DNA of 16,771 nt. Origin: Pedosphaera sp. (lineage in GTDB: Bacteria; Verrucomicrobiota; Verrucomicrobiia; Limisphaerales; Pedosphaeraceae). The DNA lies in contig JAQGOT010000282.1 of assembly GCA_028293465.1 (NCBI GenBank), positions 1 to 16,771 of the forward strand. The letters run 5' to 3'. The notes under the pieces were generated by a model that saw only the letters and a list, made by a program, of their open reading frames with translations, had not been told where the DNA came from and ran no database searches. Both the position numbers and the translations under genes were made by a program. Shown here piece by piece: positions 1 to 5,421 of this stretch (positions are counted from its first letter, which is position 1; the number at the start of each line of letters is the position of its first letter).

Positions 1-2083
1 TCCCCGTTACTATCCGACACGTCGGAATCGGTTTTTCAGTGATTGAATCGCGCACCGTGCCACTCACGACCAAGTTGGTTAACAGGCTCACGACGAGTTC
101 CTGGCCGGTGGCCCGCGCCTTGATGCCGTCCTGGCGAATGAATCCGCGCGCGTCCACGCCCACCCACAAATCATATTCGGGCAAGGCAGGGAAAAATGCG
201 AGGCCGTTCCCATCCGTTTTGCGCTCCGCGTTGAACGTGTGCGGCCTGAGCGACCCATCCGGCCCGCGCTTTTCCAGATCCGGCCCGACCTGCACACCCG
301 CATTCGACACCGGGTTGCCGTCGCGATCTGATACCCGCACGCTCAACGGCTGCCCACGGCCCAAGACCAGCCGGACTGGCGCGGTGTTGGTCCCAACCGC
401 CACCTGAATGGTTGTGGGGGCAAATCCTTCGGCATCGCCGGTGAGTACCAGGTTCCCCACTTTGCAGCCGGACAGATTAAACGATCCATCAGGGCCCGTC
501 CGACTGGTGCGGGTGCCCACCTCGTACAGGCCTCCGACACGCACGACCGCCCCGCTTACGGCGTTGTCTTCGGGATCAACGACCCTGCCGGACACGCCGG
601 TCGCTGCGCCGAGATGAAAGGTATATGAGCCGGCTCGCAGTTGCTCTTCGGCATCCGCTTCAACCCCGACGCGAAGCCAGGCTTCCATCGCCAAAGCAGG
701 ATGACTGGCGCTGAAAGTCAGGCCGCGCACCAGCTCCGGCGCGACCCGGCAAACCCGCCACTGGCCGATCTCGTCCGTTTTAACGGAAAATCCGGCGAGG
801 TGACCTTCCGGCCGGGGAGAGGTCGTCGGTTCCTCAAGATAGGCCTCAACTTGTGCCCCGCGTAGCGGCTTATCCTGGGCGTCCACCACGTATCCGCCCA
901 AGGTTACCCCGGCGGTGAGCTTCAGCAGATATTCATGAGGAACGATTTCGCCCCGGTCCTGGCGCCAGACCAGCCGCGTATCGGCAAATCCTTCAATCTG
1001 CGTCACCAAGCGCAAACTCACCGTGTTGCTGGGGATTTGGACGAGAACCACCCCGCCTGCGTTCGGGCGCAACTTGTGGGTTTCCGAGTTCGAGGCCGTA
1101 TCCAGGCTGCAAGAGACTTCACCGTCCACAATCGGACGGGAATCCTGGGCCGCGACGAGTGAAAGGCGGAACTCGAACTGCCCGGCCTCGTTGAGGTCAC
1201 CGGGATTTCCCGTGTCCGCCTCCCGGACTGTATCCGCCATTTGGGCCGGCGGAGCCGCCTGCGGATCGGAAGGGAAACCGGCTGTTTGCTCCACCGACGC
1301 AGAATCGTCCGGAATAACAGGCCTGCCTGGGCGCAAGCAGAGCAGGATCGCGATCACTGTCAACAAGCCAACGAGGCCGAGCGCCAGCTTGGCTTGGACC
1401 GACATGAGCCACCAGGCCAGGCCGCAGCCAACACCCGCGGCAATCGAAGTGCGAGCCACCCTTGCCGCCAATCCCGGCGACACCTCCTCCATTCCGTGAG
1501 CAGCCAAAGTGGCCGCCAGCGCCACCGCCGAGGAAGTAATGCCCCGTCTGGCCAGCCCCGCCCGAAGTTTATCCAGCGCGCGTTCGACCCGCATGCGCGC
1601 GGCATTTTCCTTGAGACCCAGCCGCAGGCCGATCTCAACGGCCGAGCGCTGCTCGAAATAACGCCACAAAACCGCCTCGCGGTCGGATGGACTCAGCTCA
1701 TTCATGGTGTCATCCAGCAAGGGCCGCAGGGCGACCCAATCGGCGTCAGGGGTGTCGTGGCGCAGGATTTCGTTCATGGCGTGGGCGGCGTGTTCGCGGA
1801 CTACGCGACGCTGGGTGGAGCGGCGGCTCTTGGTGGCCTGGAAACGTGTGCTGGTGTAGAGCCAGCCCGTGAGCGAGGAATGCCGGAGCAGGCGCGGGGC
1901 CTTGCGCGCCAGGTCAGCGAAGACAGCTTGCGTCACGTCCTCGGCCGCCGTCCGGTCGCCGTTTAGCTGGCGCAGCGCGGCCGAATAGACCAGACGGACA
2001 TGTTGCTGGACCAGCTCGGCAAAGGCACCTTCGGACTGTTCCCGCACATACCGCCGCAGCAATTCGTTGTCGTTCGCTTTCAT
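1..2083 (-). CDS. Sigma-70 (ECF-like) factor fused to TM segments and carboxypeptidase-regulatory-like domains (partial, runs off left edge)
   Basis: An uninterrupted frame reads leftward from ATG at 2083-2081 to the window edge: 694 codons and no stop, so the C-terminus is missing. Residues ~10-80 look like sigma region 2 (RTAAEDVTQAVFADLARKAP at ~44-63). Residues ~120-178 look like region 4 (ELSPSDREAVLWRYFEQRSA, then LKENAARMRVERALDKLR, a helix-turn-helix). Hydrophobic stretches follow at ~182-197, ~212-229 and ~233-250 (GLVGLLTVIAILLCL), then a Pro/Ala/acidic linker. From ~388 there are at least three carboxypeptidase-regulatory/CnaB-like beta-sandwich units (GVTLGGYVVDAQDKPLRGAQ ~390; GVSGRVVDPEDNAVSGAVV ~493; LSVRVSDRDGNPVSNAGVQV ~565), and a fourth begins at the edge (VVSGTVRDSITEKPIP). 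Inference: the N-terminal promoter-recognition module is cytoplasmic and membrane-anchored, with an extracytoplasmic C-terminus. No anti-sigma gene is adjacent, no clear SD precedes the ATG, and the HDAC-like gene ends 69 bp upstream on the same strand. The sigma assignment is solid; the sensory role is a guess. Confidence 0.9.
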   Translation of the reverse strand, partial: MKANDNELLRRYVREQSEGAFAELVQQHVRLVYSAALRQLNGDRTAAEDVTQAVFADLARKAPRLLRHSSLTGWLYTSTRFQATKSRRSTQRRVVREHAAHAMNEILRHDTPDADWVALRPLLDDTMNELSPSDREAVLWRYFEQRSAVEIGLRLGLKENAARMRVERALDKLRAGLARRGITSSAVALAATLAAHGMEEVSPGLAARVARTSIAAGVGCGLAWWLMSVQAKLALGLVGLLTVIAILLCLRPGRPVIPDDSASVEQTAGFPSDPQAAPPAQMADTVREADTGNPGDLNEAGQFEFRLSLVAAQDSRPIVDGEVSCSLDTASNSETHKLRPNAGGVVLVQIPSNTVSLRLVTQIEGFADTRLVWRQDRGEIVPHEYLLKLTAGVTLGGYVVDAQDKPLRGAQVEAYLEEPTTSPRPEGHLAGFSVKTDEIGQWRVCRVAPELVRGLTFSASHPALAMEAWLRVGVEADAEEQLRAGSYTFHLGAATGVSGRVVDPEDNAVSGAVVRVGGLYEVGTRTSRTGPDGSFNLSGCKVGNLVLTGDAEGFAPTTIQVAVGTNTAPVRLVLGRGQPLSVRVSDRDGNPVSNAGVQVGPDLEKRGPDGSLRPHTFNAERKTDGNGLAFFPALPEYDLWVGVDARGFIRQDGIKARATGQELVVSLLTNLVVSGTVRDSITEKPIPTCRIVTG

Positions 2084-2116
2084 TCTAACTACTAACACCC
2101 GCCGATCCCGAAACCT

Positions 2117-2130
2117 CACAATATTTTGTG
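2117..2130. promoter_or_regulatory. AT-rich inverted repeat upstream of the sigma-fusion gene
   Basis: CACAA-TATT-TTGTG is a perfect 5-bp inverted repeat. It lies in the 69-bp gap between the stop of the deacetylase gene and the ATG of the sigma gene, about 34 bp upstream of that ATG, and is AT-rich in a GC-rich setting. It could be a small operator or a weak hairpin. It has no adjacent T-tract, so it is not a typical terminator. A 14-bp palindrome can arise by chance. Confidence 0.25.
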
Positions 2131-2152
2131 TCCACCGGAGCTTCCAGCCCCT

Positions 2153-3124
2153 TCACGAGCCAAGCAGGTTGCGAACCGTGGCGGCGACCAGGCGGTGACT
2201 CTCCGGGCTGTAACCGCCGCTGAGGAGCATGACGGTGGGGATTTGTCGTCGGCGGAGTTCTGCGAACACGAAGAGGTCGCGCTGGAGCACATCCTGCTCG
2301 GACAACGCAAGGCCGCCGAGTTTGTCGCGCACAAACACATCGGTGCCGGCATTGTAGATGGCGAGTTTCACCTTTTCCGAGCGGCATTGGGAATCGAGGC
2401 AGGCGGGCAGCCATTGCTGCAACGCGCGGAGATAATCGGCCCCGGACGTGTTAAACGGCAGGGGCACGGCGCAGTCGATGCGGTCGCGGGCCTGCTGGTC
2501 GGAGCGAGGGTAGATGTCCTCGTTATACATGTCGAAGATATGCACCTGGTGGTCGGTCTGAAACTGGTGGCACACGCCGTTGCCCTGATGGGCATCCAGA
2601 TCGAGGTAGAGGATCGCATCAGTCGCGGCAAGGAGATGCTCCGCCCGCAACTGGCGGACGATCAAGGCGATGTCAGAGAAGACACAAAAGCCTTCTCCCT
2701 GCGACGGTTTGGCATGATGGTAGCCGCCGGACAGATTCACGGCCACGCCCGTTTCCAGCGCGGCCCGGGCGGCGAGCACCGATCCCCGGACGGCCCACCG
2801 CATGGGGCGCAACACCCGCCAGCGCAGGAGCCAGGCGGGAAGGTATTTAAGCAAAGGAATCTCCAAAGCCGCAGCCAGGTGCGCGGAAATGCGCAGCGTC
2901 CGCCAGTACTCCGGGGAATGTACCAGGAGCAATTCCTCGTCCCGCACGGGCCGGTCAACGCGGACATGGAATTTTGAGAGCGCCGGGCCAAACTCTTGTT
3001 TCAACAAGGCCCAGGCGCGGCTGTATTTTCTCGAATCGAAGGGATGGAGCCGTTCGATTCCAAAGCAACTGATGTCGTAGCCGGGACTGTAGATGATTTT
3101 CAAGGGAGGTGTCGTTCGCTGCAT
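2153..3124 (-). CDS. Histone-deacetylase-superfamily protein, class IV (HDAC11-like)
   Basis: A 323-residue zinc-dependent deacylase of the arginase/deacetylase fold, about full domain length. In order: RDEELLLVHSPEYW (61-74); GGYHHAKPSQGEGFCVFSDI (133-152) with the His dyad H136/H137; YLDLDAHQGNG (173-183) with zinc ligands D177 and H179; IYNAGTDVFVRDKLGGL (256-272) with the third ligand D262; LSGGY (301-305) with catalytic Tyr305. The DLDAHQGNG, YNAGTD...D.LGGL and SGGY wording matches eukaryotic HDAC11 (class IV) better than class I or the AcuC/HDAH types. Human HDAC11 is an efficient lysine defatty-acylase; the bacterial substrate is unknown. No signal peptide is seen, so it is probably cytoplasmic. 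I chose ATG 3124, where the conserved domain begins. An in-frame GTG at 3199 would add 25 residues, but that stretch is encoded largely by a repeat-like intergenic motif. Co-transcription with the sigma-fusion gene is plausible. Confidence 0.93.
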   Translation of the reverse strand: MQRTTPPLKIIYSPGYDISCFGIERLHPFDSRKYSRAWALLKQEFGPALSKFHVRVDRPVRDEELLLVHSPEYWRTLRISAHLAAALEIPLLKYLPAWLLRWRVLRPMRWAVRGSVLAARAALETGVAVNLSGGYHHAKPSQGEGFCVFSDIALIVRQLRAEHLLAATDAILYLDLDAHQGNGVCHQFQTDHQVHIFDMYNEDIYPRSDQQARDRIDCAVPLPFNTSGADYLRALQQWLPACLDSQCRSEKVKLAIYNAGTDVFVRDKLGGLALSEQDVLQRDLFVFAELRRRQIPTVMLLSGGYSPESHRLVAATVRNLLGS

Positions 3125-3177
3125 CAGCGTGCCGGGTTTGTGCAAGATTTGGAAGGAAAAGTGGAGATGACATGTAG

Positions 3178-3206
3178 CCACAGATTGCACGGATGACACG
3201 GATGGG
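3178..3206. repeat. Intergenic motif with tandem CACGGATG 9-mers
   Basis: The motif starts CCACAGATTG and contains two adjacent 9-mers, CACGGATGA (3188-3196) and CACGGATGG (3197-3205). It resembles a low-complexity phrase I associate with intergenic DNA of Verrucomicrobia and relatives; that is recollection, not a search. It argues against the upstream GTG start (3199) for the deacetylase. Confidence 0.4.
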
Positions 3207-3289
3207 AAGGAGGTGGTTGGGTCGCTCGCAGGGGGCGGGTGTCGGCGGGATCACGGGCGGTTTCAGGGCAAACTTAATTCCTTGCGGAT

Positions 3290-3307
3290 CATGCAAACCA
3301 TGCAAAG
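3290..3307. repeat. Tandem 9-bp duplication CATGCAAAC/CATGCAAAG
   Basis: Two adjacent copies of CATGCAAA(C/G) at 3290-3298 and 3299-3307, identical in eight of nine bases. It lies about 170 bp upstream of the deacetylase ATG. It may be a binding site or simple slippage; nothing else supports a function. Confidence 0.35.
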
Positions 3308-3369
3308 TGACGTAGTCGGGCGCGGCGCTTTTGTGCGAGGCTGGGCGCAGGGAAAGGAGAAACTAATTG

Positions 3370-3401
3370 GTTGATGGTCGATCGTTGATGGTTGATGGTC
3401 G
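3370..3401. repeat. TTGATGG short direct repeats
   Basis: TTGATGG occurs at 3371-3377, 3385-3391 and 3392-3398, and the longer GTTGATGGTCG occurs twice (3370-3380, 3391-3401), 21 bp apart. This is a low-complexity block with no coding potential that I believe. Confidence 0.5.
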
Positions 3402-3440
3402 GGACGAAATCCGGCCGCAGTGCAGAGTTGGAATGGCTCT

Positions 3441-3474
3441 TGAAATTTCGAGTGGCGAATTTCAAATTTCGAAT
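3441..3474. repeat. AATTTC-rich block with imperfect inverted symmetry
   Basis: TGAAATTTCG ... CGAATTTCAAATTTCGAA: three AATTTC copies, and an imperfect inverted repeat GAAATTTCG / CGAATTTC (one extra T) around AGTGG. A related phrase, CTCAAATTTCACATTTGAG, recurs at 3919-3937, so this is probably a degenerate member of an intergenic repeat family. Confidence 0.35.
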
Positions 3475-3667
3475 GCAGGCAGGAATGGGAACGGGGTTCT
3501 TTGACATTTTAAGACGGGTGTGATCGCCGGCGGGTGCCAGCGGTGGCGGGTCGGTTTTTACATTGGTCACGGAGGGAGGGGAATGGCTGGTCAACGGCGC
3601 AGGAAAGGGGGAGGGTGTGCCCGGGTGCTGCCGCACGGGCACGGGGGGAAGGCGCGGATTATGGGGC

Positions 3668-3717
3668 AATTCAGGTTAATCCAGGCAAATCCAACCTCAT
3701 CCAAGTTAATCCAAGTT
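3668..3717. repeat. 10-bp tandem repeat array A (5 units of AATCCAAGTT type)
   Basis: Units: AATTCAGGTT, AATCCAGGCA, AATCCAACCT, CATCCAAGTT, AATCCAAGTT, in register with no spacers. The last unit runs into GGATT, forming a 15-bp palindrome AATCCAA-G-TTGGATT (3708-3722). The order AATCCAGRCM then AATCCAASCT then CATCCA recurs in array B, so the larger duplicated unit may be about 30 bp. Confidence 0.75.
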
Positions 3718-3841
3718 GGATTGCGGATTGGGGGATTGTGTCCACGGAAGCTGGGGTTGGCCCTTGAGGCGTTGGTCGGGTTGGAGTGCTGCGGGTCATG
3801 GACCCCGCGCTCCGGGGAGCTTGCGCACGGCCAATACTCCG

Positions 3842-3881
3842 GATCCAAGCGAATCCAGACAAATCCAAGCTCATCCAGTGC
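3842..3881. repeat. 10-bp tandem repeat array B (4 units)
   Basis: Units: GATCCAAGCG, AATCCAGACA, AATCCAAGCT, CATCCAGTGC. Units 2-4 align with units 2-4 of array A, and the flank is also similar (GGAGTGCGGATT here, GGATTGCGGATT after array A). Arrays A and B therefore look like diverged copies of one larger segment. Confidence 0.7.
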
Positions 3882-3918
3882 GGAGTGCGGATTTGTGGAG
3901 GGGGGCGGGCCGAGGGAT

Positions 3919-3937
3919 CTCAAATTTCACATTTGAG
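3919..3937. repeat. Perfect 7-bp inverted repeat CTCAAAT/ATTTGAG
   Basis: CTCAAAT-TTCAC-ATTTGAG gives a 7-bp stem with a 5-nt loop. No T-tract follows on either strand, and no gene ends nearby, so a terminator is unlikely. It is related in wording to the 3441-3474 block. Confidence 0.45.
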
Positions 3938-3962
3938 GTTTCAGAGGGGAATGGGGGGCGTT

Positions 3963-4061
3963 TGTTACGCTTTGGGCGGGTTTGTGACGGCATGTTACGG
4001 CGTTGTTACGCTTCGGAATTTTGTATCTCTTTGCGGGGCAACATTGTAACGCCTGTTACGC
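3963..4061. repeat. Cluster of six TGTTACGC-like octamers
   Basis: TGTTACGC at 3963, TGTGACGG at 3983, TGTTACGG at 3993, TGTTACGC at 4004, TGTAACGC at 4045 and TGTTACGC at 4054. Spacings are 20, 10, 11, 41 and 9 bp, roughly whole helical turns. All have the same orientation, 255-353 bp upstream of the protease ATG. They could be a phased binding-site cluster or a degenerate tandem repeat. Confidence 0.55.
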
Positions 4062-4180
4062 CTGTACACCCCCAAGGGGGGGGTAAAATGTCGAATGACG
4101 AAGGTGCTAATGACGAAAGATTGTCCAAACCCTCAATGACTCAATCGGGAGGGGCGCAGGTTGGGCGGGGTGTCGCGGCG

Positions 4181-4250
4181 AATCCAGACCAATCCAACTC
4201 AATCCAGGCAAATCCAAGTTAATCCAAGTTAATCCAAGTTAATCCAGGTT
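4181..4250. repeat. 10-bp tandem repeat array C (7 units of AATCCAAGTT)
   Basis: Seven contiguous decamers: AATCCAGACC, AATCCAACTC, AATCCAGGCA, then AATCCAAGTT three times, then AATCCAGGTT, followed by a partial AATC. Period is exactly 10 bp. This is the longest and most uniform array, and it ends 66 bp before the ATG of the protease gene. The three identical units suggest recent slippage expansion. Confidence 0.85.
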
Positions 4251-4280
4251 AATCGCCTTCAAACTTTGTGCAAGCGTGGC

Positions 4281-4309
4281 TTGTAAAAGGCATGCGCCAT
4301 CGGTAATGT
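4281..4309 (+). promoter_or_regulatory. Candidate sigma-70-type promoter for the HtrA-like gene
   Basis: TTGTAA (4281-4286), 17 bp, TAATGT (4304-4309). The expected start of transcription, seven bases after the -10 box, falls on the A of the ATG at 4316, which would make the mRNA leaderless. Only an AGGG one base from the ATG could serve as an SD, which is too close. Each box is a partial consensus match, so chance is possible. Confidence 0.3.
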
Positions 4310-4315
4310 CAGGGC

Positions 4316-5326
4316 ATGTTAAAACAGTCTATTGTTTTGATGGCGTTGATCTCCTGTGGATTACAAGCCGCGCTGGCGGACACGATCCAACTCAAGGATA
4401 AAGCTTCGATTTCCGGCAACATCCTGGCCGAGAAATCGGACCAGGTGGTTCTCGACATCGGCTATACGGTGCTCGTCATTCCGCGCAACCAGATCGTCAA
4501 GGTCCTCAAGACCAAGGATGCCCGCCCGGCGGCTGTTGTCGCCTCCTTGGCTCCAGTCGTGCCGACCCCGGCGACTCCACCCTTGTTTGAAACGAGAATG
4601 GGCAATTATCAAACTGCGAACACCCCGCCCCCGATCAAGGATGTGCGCGAGTTGGTGAATTTGCTGGGCGAATCGGTGGTGCAAGTCCGGACCCCCGGCG
4701 GATTAGGCTCGGGTTTCATCATCAACGAGGACGGGTTCCTGATCACCAACTTTCACGTGATTGAAGGGGAGACCCAGATTTCGGTGGAAGTTTATCACCA
4801 GAAAAGCGGCCAACTGGAACGGAAGAGTTACAAGGATGTCCGCATCGTCGCCGTCAACAAATTTCAGGACATGGCCCTGCTGAAGATTGATGAGAAGGAC
4901 GCCCCCAAGTTCGCCCGCGTGCTGCTGGGCGACTCCGAGGCGCTGGTCGTGGGCGAACAGGTTTTCGCCATCGGCAGCCCGCTCGGATTGGAACGCACCG
5001 TCACCGAAGGCATCGTCAGCACGAAGACGCGTGAAATGCAGGGCGAGCTTTACATGCAAACCACCGCCCAGATCAACCCCGGTAACAGCGGTGGACCGTT
5101 ATTCAACATGCGCGGTGAAGTTGTGGGGATTACCAACATGAAAATCACCTTCGGCGAGGGCCTCGGCTTCGCCATTCCGGTGGGCGCGGTGAAGTATTTT
5201 CTGGATCATCGGGATGCCTACTCTTACTCGAACGACAACCCCAGCAACCCCTACCGCTATCTCGCGCCACCCAGCAAGGCGAAGCAGCCGATCGTGGTAG
5301 CCAAGGAAGTGACGAGCACAAAATAA
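4316..5326 (+). CDS. Exported HtrA/DegP-like trypsin-fold serine protease without PDZ domain
   Basis: 336 residues. Signal peptide 1-21 (MLKQSIVLMALISCGLQAALA, probable cut before DT). Residues 22-65 form a small beta-rich module (DTIQLKDKASISGNI ... VLVIPRNQIVKVL), a type I recall at the N-termini of exported verrucomicrobial proteins. After a Pro/Ala linker (~70-108), residues ~110-298 are a chymotrypsin-fold protease with the full triad: His147 in TNFHVIE, Asp185 in QDMALLKI, Ser258 in PGNSGGPL. The oxyanion region and GLGFAIPV (282-289) are typical of HtrA. HtrA/DegP enzymes normally carry one or two C-terminal PDZ domains; here only a ~38-residue Pro/Lys/Tyr tail follows, so regulation by PDZ peptide binding is absent. 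Likely periplasmic quality-control or processing protease; substrate unknown. The next gene starts 95 bp downstream on the same strand. Confidence 0.93.
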   Translation: MLKQSIVLMALISCGLQAALADTIQLKDKASISGNILAEKSDQVVLDIGYTVLVIPRNQIVKVLKTKDARPAAVVASLAPVVPTPATPPLFETRMGNYQTANTPPPIKDVRELVNLLGESVVQVRTPGGLGSGFIINEDGFLITNFHVIEGETQISVEVYHQKSGQLERKSYKDVRIVAVNKFQDMALLKIDEKDAPKFARVLLGDSEALVVGEQVFAIGSPLGLERTVTEGIVSTKTREMQGELYMQTTAQINPGNSGGPLFNMRGEVVGITNMKITFGEGLGFAIPVGAVKYFLDHRDAYSYSNDNPSNPYRYLAPPSKAKQPIVVAKEVTSTK

Positions 5327-5421
5327 TCCGCGCAGGTGACCGAACCAGCCGGCCGGCGAGAACCAGTTCTTTTTTACCAACTGACCTTAACCAAGGAGTG
5401 TGTCTGAAACTTAACCATCAA

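Larger units (their letters stand above)
3125..4315. other. 1.2-kb gene-free divergent region, mosaic of short repeats
   Basis: This stretch separates the leftward deacetylase/sigma pair from the rightward protease gene. Frames of up to 168 codons cross it on both strands, but they have no recognisable domain, overlap one another, and where they cross the repeats translate the same 10-bp unit in different frames. The region instead holds 9-bp tandem repeats (3188-3205, 3290-3307), TTGATGG repeats (3370-3401), an AATTTC-rich block (3441-3474), three arrays of a 10-bp AATCCAAGTT-type unit, a small hairpin (3919-3937), six TGTTACGC-like octamers (3963-4061) and a C5-AA-G8 tract (4069-4083). Promoters for both flanking genes must lie here or very close to them. 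Confidence 0.8.

Noticed and set aside
1241..1966. A 241-codon plus-strand frame
   Set aside because: Antisense to the sigma domain, whose conserved motifs lie in the minus-strand frame.
2126..2977. A 283-codon plus-strand frame
   Set aside because: Antisense to the deacetylase gene, which has all catalytic motifs.
3125..3199. GTG start at 3199 for the deacetylase (25 extra residues)
   Set aside because: The extra stretch begins inside a tandem intergenic repeat and precedes the conserved domain; ATG 3124 fits the fold start.
4069..4083. C5-AA-G8 hairpin as terminator
   Set aside because: Loop of two bases, no T-tract, and no gene ends nearby.
3520..4222. Several overlapping open frames (up to 168 codons) on both strands in the divergent region
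   Set aside because: They are created by repeat DNA and high GC, have no recognisable domain, lack export or SD signals, and the repeat is read in different frames in each.
3668..4250. CRISPR array
   Set aside because: Repeats are 10 bp and directly joined, without unique spacers, and no cas genes are present.
5348..5375. Terminator after the HtrA-like gene (GCCGGCCGGC then TTTTTT)
   Set aside because: The palindrome gives only a very short stem and lies 12 bp before the T-tract, and the following AGAACCAGTTCT has too small a loop; a weak terminator cannot be excluded, but I cannot support one.
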